This document shows positions 17,341-24,334 of a stretch of 24,334 bases of DNA, piece after piece. Every line of letters begins with the position of its first letter. The stretch's first letter is position 1. The notes under the pieces were generated by a model. It made no database searches, was not told the DNA's origin, and saw only the letters and a list, made by a program, of their open reading frames with translations. Origin of the DNA: Bacillus sp. JCM 19058 (GTDB lineage: Bacteria; Bacillota; Bacilli; Bacillales_H; Bacillaceae_D); assembly GCA_001310555.1 (NCBI GenBank), contig BAXO01000080.1, forward strand, positions 1 to 24,334. The letters are read 5' to 3'. The translations under genes were made by a program, and so were the position numbers.

Positions 17341-18308
17341 TTATGGTAAAACACTATCTAAATTACTCCAATTATCTGTGATCCACATATTCTCCTCTCT
17401 AAACCTCTTTAATGGTGAAGAATCCTGAGCGTTTTCAGCTCGAATCCATTCTGCTTCTTTCCCCAAGTAAGTTTGATTGACCGTATACATTTCTCTTTTG
17501 TTAGGCTTGAGTATTCTCGATAGCCTTTTATAAATGCTGACACGCTGTTTGTATTTAAATAACCGTTTTCTAAACAGCAAGATAAAATAGGTCTTGAAAT
17601 GTCAAATTCGGGATAGACAAAATTCATTCGATCGAAATCAAGTATTGCAGACACATGCGTAGGGTTAAACAACATATTATCTACAAATAAATCCCAATGC
17701 CCCCAGCCCTTTTCACATTGAGAGAATATCTCCATATTAATTTGCTCAATAATTTCCTTTTGTTTATCTAATGCAATAAGCGTTTTTTTCGCAATGACTA
17801 TTAAGAGCCTCAATCCATCTTTTATTCCAGTTTTCAATCATACTTTCTTTCATCCGTATGTCCCAGTGTAATTTGGACTTTTCATTTATTTTAGAGTTTA
17901 AAATTCTATGGATCTTTCCAACTATTTGCCCTAAGCTATGCATTTGTTCCTCTTTTGCCCCACCGGGTCTAATCATATTTCCATTACAGAACCTCATTAA
18001 GACAAAGCGTTCATCAGAGGGAGTTACTAATACATTTTTCCTTTGATAAGATAATAACTCGGGCAAGGAATCCCCATTTTATTTAAATACGCTTGTTTAG
18101 TCAGAGAAATTTCTAACCCATTCCATAAATGTTCAGGGTATCAAATTTTATTGTATTGTTTAACGAATAAATCCCCTTTATCAGTTTTTATTTTCCATTT
18201 TAGATTCAAATAACCTAGCTCTATTTGAGAACAGTCTTTAATCCTTATCCCAAAATTCTTAGTAATAGTTTCAAAAATCTCATCTCTAATAGACTCAACT
18301 GAATTCAA
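17341..18308 (-). CDS. phosphotransferase of the aminoglycoside/choline-kinase-like fold
   Basis: About 322 residues after correction. The catalytic loop GWGHWDLFVDNMLF and metal motif AILDFDRM are the Brenner-type signature of the APH family, with HWD in place of the usual HGD. The N-lobe has GDLFVKQYNK (likely ATP lysine) and FVLMRFCNG. Such proteins phosphorylate small molecules (antibiotics, sugars, homoserine, spore-coat targets); no substrate can be named. The TTG at 18308 follows AGGAGGT. Slips: GGG 18061-18063, A7 17783-17789 and CCCC 17461-17464. In addition there is an in-frame TGA at 18143-18141 (NKI-stop-YPEHLW), so this could be a true pseudogene. Base composition is clearly more AT-rich than its neighbours, suggesting transfer. 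Confidence 0.75.
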
Positions 18309-18614
18309 AAAAAATCTTACCTCCTAGCAAAAAGTTACATTGTATAATTTTCGTTTAAATACGGAATTAGCGAATGATTTAATCAAGGTGATTATTGCTA
18401 TTTAAGCAAATATTAAAGGCTTTTAAAAGGTGAATTATTCAAATTCATAAATAACACCACGCTTTTGCGAAATTACTTCGCTTAGGTTAATATCATGTTA
18501 AATCCAATCTTCCAATAGGTTGTTAAAAGTGTAGGGCTTGTAAAAGAAAACCCTTGATCAATTTTTGAAGTTAAACATAATTTTGCTCTTAAACGTAAGA
18601 ATGAGGTGACTTCG
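18309..18614. other. 306-base AT-rich intergenic region
   Basis: Lies between two divergent genes (phosphotransferase leftward, methyltransferase rightward). It holds the phosphotransferase ribosome site at its left edge and a possible promoter for the right gene at 18554-18581. Nothing else is recognised. Confidence 0.5.
18554..18581 (+). promoter_or_regulatory. possible promoter of the RlmA-like gene
   Basis: TTGATC (18554-18559), a 16-base spacer and CATAAT (18576-18581), about 34 bases before the TTG start. Moderate match only. Confidence 0.35.
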
Positions 18615-19480
18615 TTGTCGACAATGAATAAAAGAATGAAGAGTGCGGAATTTGTAAGCGAGCATGAGTCTATTTTTAAATGTCCTAATTGTGGTTCATC
18701 AATGAAAATAGTCCAACTAAAAAGTTTAATTTGCGCAAATAACCATACGTTCGACTTTGCGAAGCAGGATATCTCAATTTATTGACTCGCCCGATAAAGT
18801 CGAAATACAGTAAGGAGCTTTTTGAAGCGCGGGCGAAACTCATTGTAGAGGAAGGGCTTTTTACACCACTTAGCGATACAATTGCCAAAATAATAAATAA
18901 GCATGTTAGAGGCTCAGCAGCTTTAATCGACATGGGGTGTGGCGATGGTTCGCTTCTCGCAAGCATTTGCGATCGGATCCGCCCTAATTTAGGCGTTGGA
19001 ATTGATATTTCTAAAGAAGGTACTATAGTCGCTTCAAAAAACTATACCGATAGGATTTGGGCTGTTGCTGATCTGGCAAACACACCATTTAAGGATGGGC
19101 GTTTTGATGTTATTCTTAACATTCTCTCACCTTCAAATTATGGAGAATTTAATAGACTGCTGAAGGCGGATGGATTAGTGGTTAAAGTTGTTCCTCAAAG
19201 CAGTCACTTAAAAGAATTAAGACAAACAATATTCAAAGATAATGAAAGGCAATCTTATTCGAATGCGAATACGGTCGAACGGTTTAATAACAATTTCCAA
19301 GTGACAGCTCATTCAAAATTGAGATATACTGTTGCCCTCAATCATTCCTCGATTCGCTCGCTTATTCAAATGACTCCTTTAGCCTGGACAATGACAGAGG
19401 AACAAGCAAAACCTCTATTAGCAGAAAAGTCAGCTCATATAACCGTCGATTTAGAAATATTAGCTGGCAAAAAAAATTAG
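18615..19480 (+). CDS. rlmA: RlmA-type 23S rRNA (guanine-N1)-methyltransferase
   Basis: 288 residues after correction; SAM-dependent enzyme methylating N1 of a guanine in 23S rRNA helix 35 (G748 for the Gram-positive RlmA-II/TlrB type, G745 for RlmA-I). An N-terminal zinc site FKCPNCGSSM ... LICANNHTFD is followed by QGYLNLL. The SAM site is ALIDMGCGDGSLL, and the family-typical VILNILSPSNYGEFNRLLK and KVVPQSSHLKELR follow. I start at the TTG at 18615, five bases after GAGGTGA; ATG 18624 is an alternative. One slip: GG at 18767-18768 must be GGG to join FAKQ to GYLNLLTRP; 289 codons result. Some members give low resistance to tylosin-like macrolides, but that cannot be inferred here. Confidence 0.88.
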
Positions 19481-19797
19481 AATAGACTTAGGGGACGGCA
19501 GTTTTCACAAATAGATTATTTTTTCTGCCAACCAAGCGAGTTATCGGACAGATGCCGCGTGCACGTATTGGCCAGTTTTTTCTGAGGATCATGACCGTGG
19601 TGCCCATACTAGCAACGGAAAAAGGATGGTTGTCAGTAGCTATTTAAAAGCGCCTTGTCGAAGGAAGGATAACGCCAGTTTACTTTAGCGCTTAAAAGCG
19701 TTTAATTAATAAAGAAATAAGTAGTGACATTCTCCGGAATATCCTTTATAATGAATCCTAATTACAAAGAAGATAGCGAGAAAAAGGAGTGGGAGAA
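19481..19797 (+). other. intergenic region with a possible transposase relic and the aroA promoter
   Basis: 317 bases. At 19488 a GGGGACGG motif, then ATGCCGCGTGCACG (MPRAR) near 19550 and, in another frame, DHDRGAHTSNG resemble in order the leader and N-terminus of an IS200-like (Y1, REP-associated) transposase, heavily decayed. The rest holds a GCGC-rich hairpin near 19687-19700 and the aroA promoter. The transposase reading is weak. Confidence 0.3.
19724..19752 (+). promoter_or_regulatory. sigma-A promoter of aroA
   Basis: GTGACA (19724-19729), exactly 17 bases, then a perfect TATAAT (19747-19752), 46 bases before the start codon. Confidence 0.7.
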
Positions 19798-20872
19798 TTG
19801 AGCAATGAGCAAATCGACACGTTAAGGGCCGAGCTGGATAAAGTGAATTTACAGCTCTTAGAATTAATTAATGAACGAGCAGTACTCGTTCAGGAGATTG
19901 GTAAAGTAAAAGGAAAGCAAGGTGTTAATCGGTTTGACCCGGTTCGGGAAAGGAAAATGCTTGATCACATTGCTGATAACAATAAAGGACCGTTTGAAAC
20001 ATCAACGTTACAGCATATTTTCAAACAAATATTTAAGGCTAGTCTTGAACTACAGGAGGACGATAATAGCAAAGCATTGCTCGTATCACGGAAAAAGCAT
20101 CCGGACAATACGGTTGTTGAGGTTAGAGGTGAAACAATCGGGGATGGTGACCAACGCTTAATCATGGGACCGTGTGCAGTTGAAAGCTACGATCAGGTCG
20201 CTACTGTGGCTAAAGCAATGAAAGAGAGAGGTTTGAAGCTGCTTAGAGGAGGGGCCTTTAAACCGCGAACATCACCATACGACTTTCAAGGTCTCGGCTA
20301 GATGGTTGAAGATTTTAAAGCAAGTCGCCGAAGAACTCGATATGGCTGTCATCAGCGAGATCGTAAATCCAGCTGACGTAGAGTTCGCCGTTGACTATGT
20401 TGATGTTATTCAAATTGGGGCAAGAAATATGCATAACTTCGAGCTACTAAAAGCGGTTGGGTCTGTTGATAAACCAGTCTTGCTGAAGCGCGGTCTTTCA
20501 GCTACGATTGAAGAATTCATTCATGCGGCTGAATACGTCGTCTCGAAGGGGAACGGCAAACTGATGCTTTGTGAACGCGGGATTCGCACGTATGAAAAAG
20601 CAACGCGGAACACATTGGATATTTCAGCCGTACCGATTTTAAAACAGGAAACCCATCTTCCGGTTCTTGTCGATGTTACCCACTCAACTGGGAGGCGCGA
20701 TTTATTAATTCCAACGGCAAAGGCTGCATTAGCGATCGGGCGGATGCCGTTATGGCGGAAGTTCATCCGGATCCGGCAGTTGCACTTTCTGACTCTGCCC
20801 AGCAAATGGATATCCCGCAATTCAATGCCTTTATTGATGAGCTTCAAGCTTCCGGTCTGTACAAAAAAATAA
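19798..20872 (+). CDS. aroA: AroA, chorismate mutase / DAHP synthase bifunctional enzyme
   Basis: Condenses phosphoenolpyruvate and erythrose 4-phosphate to DAHP, the entry step of aromatic amino-acid synthesis. The N-terminal chorismate mutase (AroQ) domain (about 1-90: [28 protein letters not shown]) also senses prephenate/chorismate for feedback. The DAHP synthase domain follows: [82 protein letters not shown] and [14 protein letters not shown]. The TTG at 19798 with AAGGAG 8 bases upstream matches the B. subtilis N-terminus. Slips: two bases missing near 20300-20306 (GLxDGLKILK), GGG 20738-20740 (four gives [11 protein letters not shown]) and A7 20863-20869 (six gives LYKK-stop). The corrected length is 358 residues, as in B. 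subtilis. Confidence 0.95.
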
Positions 20873-20891
20873 ATTCAAAATATGAGCGGCA

Positions 20892-20927
20892 AAGAAGGGC
20901 AATGTTTCAATGCTCTTCTTTTTTTTT
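20892..20927 (+). terminator. terminator after aroA
   Basis: AAGAAGGGCA (20892-20901) pairs with TGCTCTTCTT (20911-20920) over 10 bp with one G-U pair, followed by a run of T. Its place 20 bases after the corrected aroA stop confirms that stop. Confidence 0.85.
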
Positions 20928-21363
20928 ATTTCGCACGTTCGGAGTGAACGACGAATCAACTTCTGCGATGAATAATAGCTTTAATCTTTTTAGTTACAAT
21001 TTATGTTATGACTTTAAAGTCAAATTAATAAACGTGCTTTATAATATTGAAGAAAGAAATGACGACAAACTGCACGCTTTCTTTGCGTAAATGTTAATCG
21101 TTTTTTTATGTTTTCCGCTTGATAAAGCTTTTTAGAGCAAGTTTTCTGTCACCGATTTGAAAATAGTGGTGGAAAGAATAATAGTTTTACAAAAAAAGTG
21201 GGAATAATTATTGTCAAATGGAAGCGAATCGCAATGAAAAATTTGTGAAAAATTTTTCAAAAGTGTCGATATTAGTAGAGTAAAGACGTTGCGGACCTCC
21301 CATTTGTATCGTATGATAACTATACAAACTTATTGTTACGTTAAATTTATGAGGAGGATTAGA
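20928..21363 (+). other. 436-base AT-rich ccpA upstream region
   Basis: No gene is seen. One broken frame reads in from aroA to 21092, but it lies beyond the aroA terminator and has no protein-like composition. The stretch holds an isolated TATAAT near 21042, a 9-bp GAAAAATTT / AAATTTTTC inverted repeat (21236-21258) and the likely ccpA promoter at 21289-21317. Confidence 0.6.
21289..21317 (+). promoter_or_regulatory. sigma-A promoter of ccpA
   Basis: TTGCGG (21289-21294), a 17-base spacer, then TATGAT (21312-21317), 46 bases before the GTG start of ccpA. Confidence 0.55.
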
Positions 21364-22366
21364 GTGAATACAACAATATATGATGTAGCAAGAGAAGCAG
21401 GAGTGTCGATGGCTACTGTTTCCCGCGTTGTCAACGGCAACCCTAATGTAAAACCGACAACTAGAAAAAAAAGTGCTGGAGGCAATTGAACGCCTTGGCT
21501 ACCGGCCAAATGCTGTTGCCAGAGGGCTAGCAAGTAAAAAGACAACAACTGTCGGTGTAATCATCCCCGATATTTCGAGCATCTTTTTTTCTGAGCTGGC
21601 GAGAGGAATCGAGGATATCGCTACGATGTACAAATACAATATTATCCTTTGTAACTCAGACCAAAATAAAGATAAAGAAATCCATTTGATTAATACGTTA
21701 CTCGAAAAGCAGGTAGACGGAATTGTCTTTATGGGTGGTCAAATTACGCAGGAGCACGCGGAACAGTTTAAATTGTCTCCAGTGCCGATCGTCCTCGCAG
21801 CTACTTTGGATACGAACAAGGAACTGCCATCTGTGAACATCGATTATCAGCAGGCAGTTGAGGATGCCATTGGTCATTTAATTAAAAACGGACATAAGAA
21901 CATTGGAATGCTTTCTGGAACTTTAGACGATCCGGTCAACGGCTTTCAAAAGTTTAGTGGGTATCGGAATGCACTTGAGAAAAATGGGATTGAGTTTGAT
22001 GAAAAGTTAATTGTGATTGGGGATTATACACACGATTCCGGTGTAGAAGCAGTAGATACGTTCCTTCAGCTTGATGAGAAACCGACGGCGATTTTCGCTT
22101 CAACCGATGAAATGGCGCTAGGGGTAATCCATGGGGCACAGGATAAGGGGTATCAAATTCCCGACGATCTTGAGGTTATCGGCTTTGACAATACACGTTT
22201 GGCGACAATGGTTAGGCCGATGCTGTCAACGGTTGTTCAGCCAATTTACGATATCGGTGCTGTTTCTATGCGGTTGCTCACAAAATATATGAATAAAGAA
22301 GACGTTGCCGAGCATATCGTTGTGTTACCACACCGTATTGAATTCAGACAAACAACAAAATCGTAG
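21364..22366 (+). CDS. ccpA: CcpA, carbon catabolite control protein (LacI family)
   Basis: Global regulator of carbon metabolism; with HPr-Ser46-P it binds cre sites. Corrected length 333 residues (334 in B. subtilis). The LacI helix-turn-helix and hinge read [53 protein letters not shown]; the periplasmic-binding-like core includes [52 protein letters not shown] and [19 protein letters not shown]. The GTG start has GGAGGA upstream. Its only slip is A8 at 21465-21472, within the conserved RKK-VLEAI join, where seven A gives an unbroken frame. It may also act on the sugar cassette through the cre-like site at 7929. Confidence 0.97.
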
Positions 22367-22486
22367 CGGGAGCTATCAACGATAGGCTAATCGTCGAGCC
22401 ATCGACTTATATTTTGCTGTAGCGCCTGTAACGATTCCGTTGCTTATATAAAGGTTAACGGTTTTAAAATAGACAGGGAGAGGAAT

Positions 22487-23287
22487 ATGAAAAAAAATCG
22501 ATCTGTTAACGCCGATAGGAATATTACTTGGCTTTACGATTATTTTATTGGCGGTTTTTTTCAGATTCTGGTATATCAGGATTTGTTTATTTTATAAGCT
22601 TGGCTTCCTTTCTAATCGTAATTGGCGGTGTCATTGCAGCAATTGTCGTAACTTTTTCATTTGATGAATTGCGTGGAGCCCCTAGAGTATTTAAGGAAGC
22701 TTTCGAATCAGTTGAATACGATCTTGACCAGTTAATTGCCACATTTGTCGAATTATCAGGGAAGGCTAGACGCGAGGGACTACTTTCGCTTGAAACGGAT
22801 GTGCAAGAAGTAGACGAGCCCTTTATCAAAAAAAGGTGTCCTACTAGCTGTAGATGGAATCGATCCTGAAATGATTAAAGATATTATGATGGCAGAGGTC
22901 GTCTCTTTAGAAGACCGTCATCGAAAAGGTCGTTCCATTATTGAAAAAGCTGGCGATTATGCCCCTGCCTGGGGAATGATCGGTACATTGGTTGGCCTGG
23001 TGATGATGCTGCAGACGATGGATGACCCTACTTCTCTAGGACCTTCTATGTCACTAGCCTTGCTGACCACTTTATATGGCGTCGTGTTGGCCAATCTTGT
23101 CTTTAATCCGATTGCCAAAAAACTTGAAAACAAAACGGAAGAAGAAGTATTTTTCAAGCAATTGATCATCGAAGGTGTGATCAGCATTCAATCGGGACAG
23201 AACCCTCAAATCCTAAAAGAAAAGCTCAGCGCTTATTCGAAAACGTCTCAAAAGAAAAGATCAGGTGAGCAAGATGATCAGGCGTAG
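22487..23287 (+). CDS. motP: MotP, Na+-type flagellar stator subunit (MotA-like)
   Basis: Membrane subunit of the MotPS stator; with MotS it conducts Na+ to drive the flagellum. Corrected length 265 residues. Seen: two N-terminal membrane segments (IGILLGFTIILLAVF and FISLASFLIVIGGVIAAIVV), a cytoplasmic loop with LSGKARREGLLSLE and EPFIKKGVLLAVDG, then AGDYAPAWGMIGTLVGLVMM and LGPSMSLALLTTLYGVVLAN for membrane segments 3 and 4, with the conserved prolines. GGGAGAGG precedes the ATG. Slips: A8 at 22490-22497, T7 at 22555-22561 and A7 at 22828-22834, each one base too long; removing three gives 266 codons. It follows ccpA as in B. subtilis and overlaps motS. Confidence 0.94.
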
Positions 23288-24025
23288 GATACAAAAAAAA
23301 GAAGACGGGTGCGCCGAATTGGATGGTAACCTATTCAGACATGGTTACGTTAATTCTCATCTTTTTTTATTTTATTATTTTCGATGTCGAGTATTGATGC
23401 CCAAAAGTTCCGAGACATTGCTGAATCGTTTCAGCAGCACCAGTTTTTCGACTTTCTACCGTCTGCTGTCGAATTTGAGCACCAGTCGGAGCAAAGGGAA
23501 ATCGATTCGGACAGCATCGATTTGGAATCGATGCCAGACGGACAAGAAGAAGTAGATATGGATGTTCTGCTTTCAGAGATTCAGAGTTTCCTGCAGGAGC
23601 ACAAGATGTCAGATATGGTATCAGCGACAAGAGACGACCGTGGCGTGGTTCTTGTGCTACAGGAGCAAACTCTATTTGAAACCGCGGAAGCTGAACTCCT
23701 TCCGGAGGCAGAGCCGTTTTTAGACAAGGTCGGCACCTTGTTAATGGCAATTCCAAATATGGTTAAAGTTGAAGGACATACTGATAGCAGACCAATTTCA
23801 ACGGCACGCTATCCATCCAATTGGGAATTATCTGGTGCGAGGGCTAGCAGCGTCATCCGCTACTTGATCGACAATCATTCGCTTGAAGCGAACCGCTTTA
23901 TGGCTACTGGCTACGGTTCGACAAGGCCGATTGTGCCAAATACGGATGAGGATAACCTAAGGCTAAATCGACGGGTCGTCATCGTTGTTTCCGATCCGGA
24001 ATACGACGATCATGACACCTACTAA
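23274..24025 (+). CDS. motS: MotS, Na+-type flagellar stator subunit (MotB-like, OmpA domain)
   Basis: Partner of MotP; anchors the stator to peptidoglycan and carries the ion-binding aspartate. 249 residues after correction. A basic N-terminus (MIRRRIQKKKTGAPNW) leads to the single membrane helix WMVTYSDMVTLILIFFILLF with the aspartate at residue 22, then a plug/linker and a C-terminal OmpA-like domain: VKVEGHTDSRPIST, YPSNWELSGARASSVIRYL, ATGYGSTRPIVPN, NRRVVIVV. The ATG lies inside the end of motP (14-base overlap) with AGGTGAG upstream, so the two are coupled. Slips: A8 at 23293-23300 and T7 at 23382-23388, one base too long each; 250 codons result. A terminator follows directly. Confidence 0.94.
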
Positions 24026-24068
24026 CCCCGGTTCTGCAATTGTGCAGGAAGCTAACCCGGGCTTTTTT
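24026..24068 (+). terminator. terminator after motPS
   Basis: An outer CCCGG / CCGGG stem encloses an inner TTCTGCA / TGCAGGAA hairpin, followed by seven T. It ends the stator operon at once after the motS stop. Confidence 0.8.
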
Positions 24069-24156
24069 TGCCTTTCACAACATGTCCTTATGGCTAAGCC
24101 TAAATTTGAAGTCCCTGAGCTGCACTAGTCGGCCCAAAGGAATTCCGACGAAATCT

Positions 24157-24334
24157 TGCTGAATCGTCGGAATCGGTAGCTCTCCTGTCGAATCGGAAAG
24201 CTCTCCCGTCGGATCAGGAGGAGAATCGTCGAATTCCGGCCAACCGTCGAAAAAAGAGCTCTCCCGTCGAAAAAAAGAGCTCTCCCGTCGAAACCGAAAG
24301 CTCTCCTGTCGGATCAAGTAGCTCTCCTGTCGAA
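24157..24334. repeat. 21-base tandem repeat array running off the window end
   Basis: The core AGCTCTCCYGTCGRA starts at 24178, 24199, 24257, 24278, 24299 and 24320: exactly 21 apart except for a decayed middle where only the GTCG core persists (24228, 24246). GTCG at 24166 marks one earlier unit. About nine units are seen. Twenty-one bases is seven codons, so every frame gives a seven-residue repeat; the minus strand reads TGELSDSTGELPIPT or RRESSFF repeats. No plausible gene start supports translation. There are no unique spacers, so it is not CRISPR. Confidence 0.8.

Noticed and set aside
20752..21090. C-terminal extension of aroA reading to 21090
   Set aside because: It results from an A7 run that should be A6; the corrected stop at 20870-20872 is followed by a clear terminator, and the extension is not protein-like.
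21218..21234. Cre-like site in the ccpA upstream region (TGGAAGCGAATCGC)
   Set aside because: Several mismatches at defined consensus positions; too weak to list.
22393..22406. Terminator between ccpA and motP (GTCGA ... TCGAC)
   Set aside because: Only a 5-bp stem and the T-rich part is not adjacent; not separable from chance.
24075..24317. Leftward 80-residue ORF over the terminal repeats
   Set aside because: It is only the 21-base repeat read in frame; no ribosome site supports it.
24157..24334. CRISPR array at the right edge
   Set aside because: Units are 21 bases in total with no unique spacers and no cas genes.
1..24334. tRNA, rRNA or known riboswitch
   Set aside because: Looked for cloverleaf-like stems, rRNA-like stretches and familiar riboswitch cores by eye in the intergenic regions; none was seen.

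Overview
The window is Firmicutes DNA, from a Bacillaceae close to Bacillus. The backbone follows the Bacillus subtilis order ytpQ-ytpR-sftA ... murC ... ytxG-ytxH ... aroA-ccpA-motP-motS. Most genes have strong AGGAGG-type ribosome binding sites, and several start with TTG or GTG. A Na+-type stator pair (motPS) directly after ccpA is typical of Bacillus and of alkaliphilic or alkali-tolerant relatives. The species cannot be fixed from this sequence alone.

Layout. 1-4711: a short unidentified 3' end, then ytpQ, ytpR and the septal DNA translocase gene sftA, all rightward. 4889-7775: a nicotinate phosphoribosyltransferase gene and murC, separated by about 490 bases holding a long-stem terminator, a sigma-A promoter and a second terminator inside the murC leader. 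7776-12274: an accessory sugar cassette of two TIM-barrel isomerase/epimerase genes flanking a Gfo/Idh/MocA dehydrogenase gene, followed by a ROK-family repressor gene. A promoter with a cre-like site and a 25-base perfect palindrome lie in front of it. 12387-14591: ampS (leftward), then ytxG-ytxH behind a sigma-B-type promoter. 14651-19480: a second accessory block where B. subtilis has ytxJ, with a fragment resembling the left end of an ISL3-type element, a leftward FtsA/PilM-like gene with a long repeat-bearing C-terminus, an AT-rich leftward phosphotransferase gene and an RlmA-type methyltransferase gene. 19798-24025: aroA, ccpA, motP and motS. 24157-24334: a 21-base tandem repeat array running off the edge.

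The main caution concerns reading frames. Nearly every gene longer than 100 codons, including essential or core genes (murC, aroA, ccpA, sftA), is broken by single-base frame slips: about 37 slips in 15 genes. They follow one rule. A/T runs of seven or more are read one or two bases too long, and G/C runs one or two bases too short. Corrected lengths are whole codon numbers close to family lengths, for example 358 residues for AroA and 333 for CcpA. I therefore treat these as intact genes in an error-bearing assembly, not as pseudogenes, and give each gene as one feature with its breaks listed.

Functionally the backbone joins cell-envelope and division work (MurC, SftA), NAD salvage, aromatic amino-acid entry (AroA), global carbon control (CcpA) and Na+-driven motility (MotPS). 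The cassette between murC and ampS looks like a locally regulated catabolic unit for an unidentified sugar or cyclitol. Its own ROK repressor and a cre-like site would connect it to the CcpA encoded 9 kb away.
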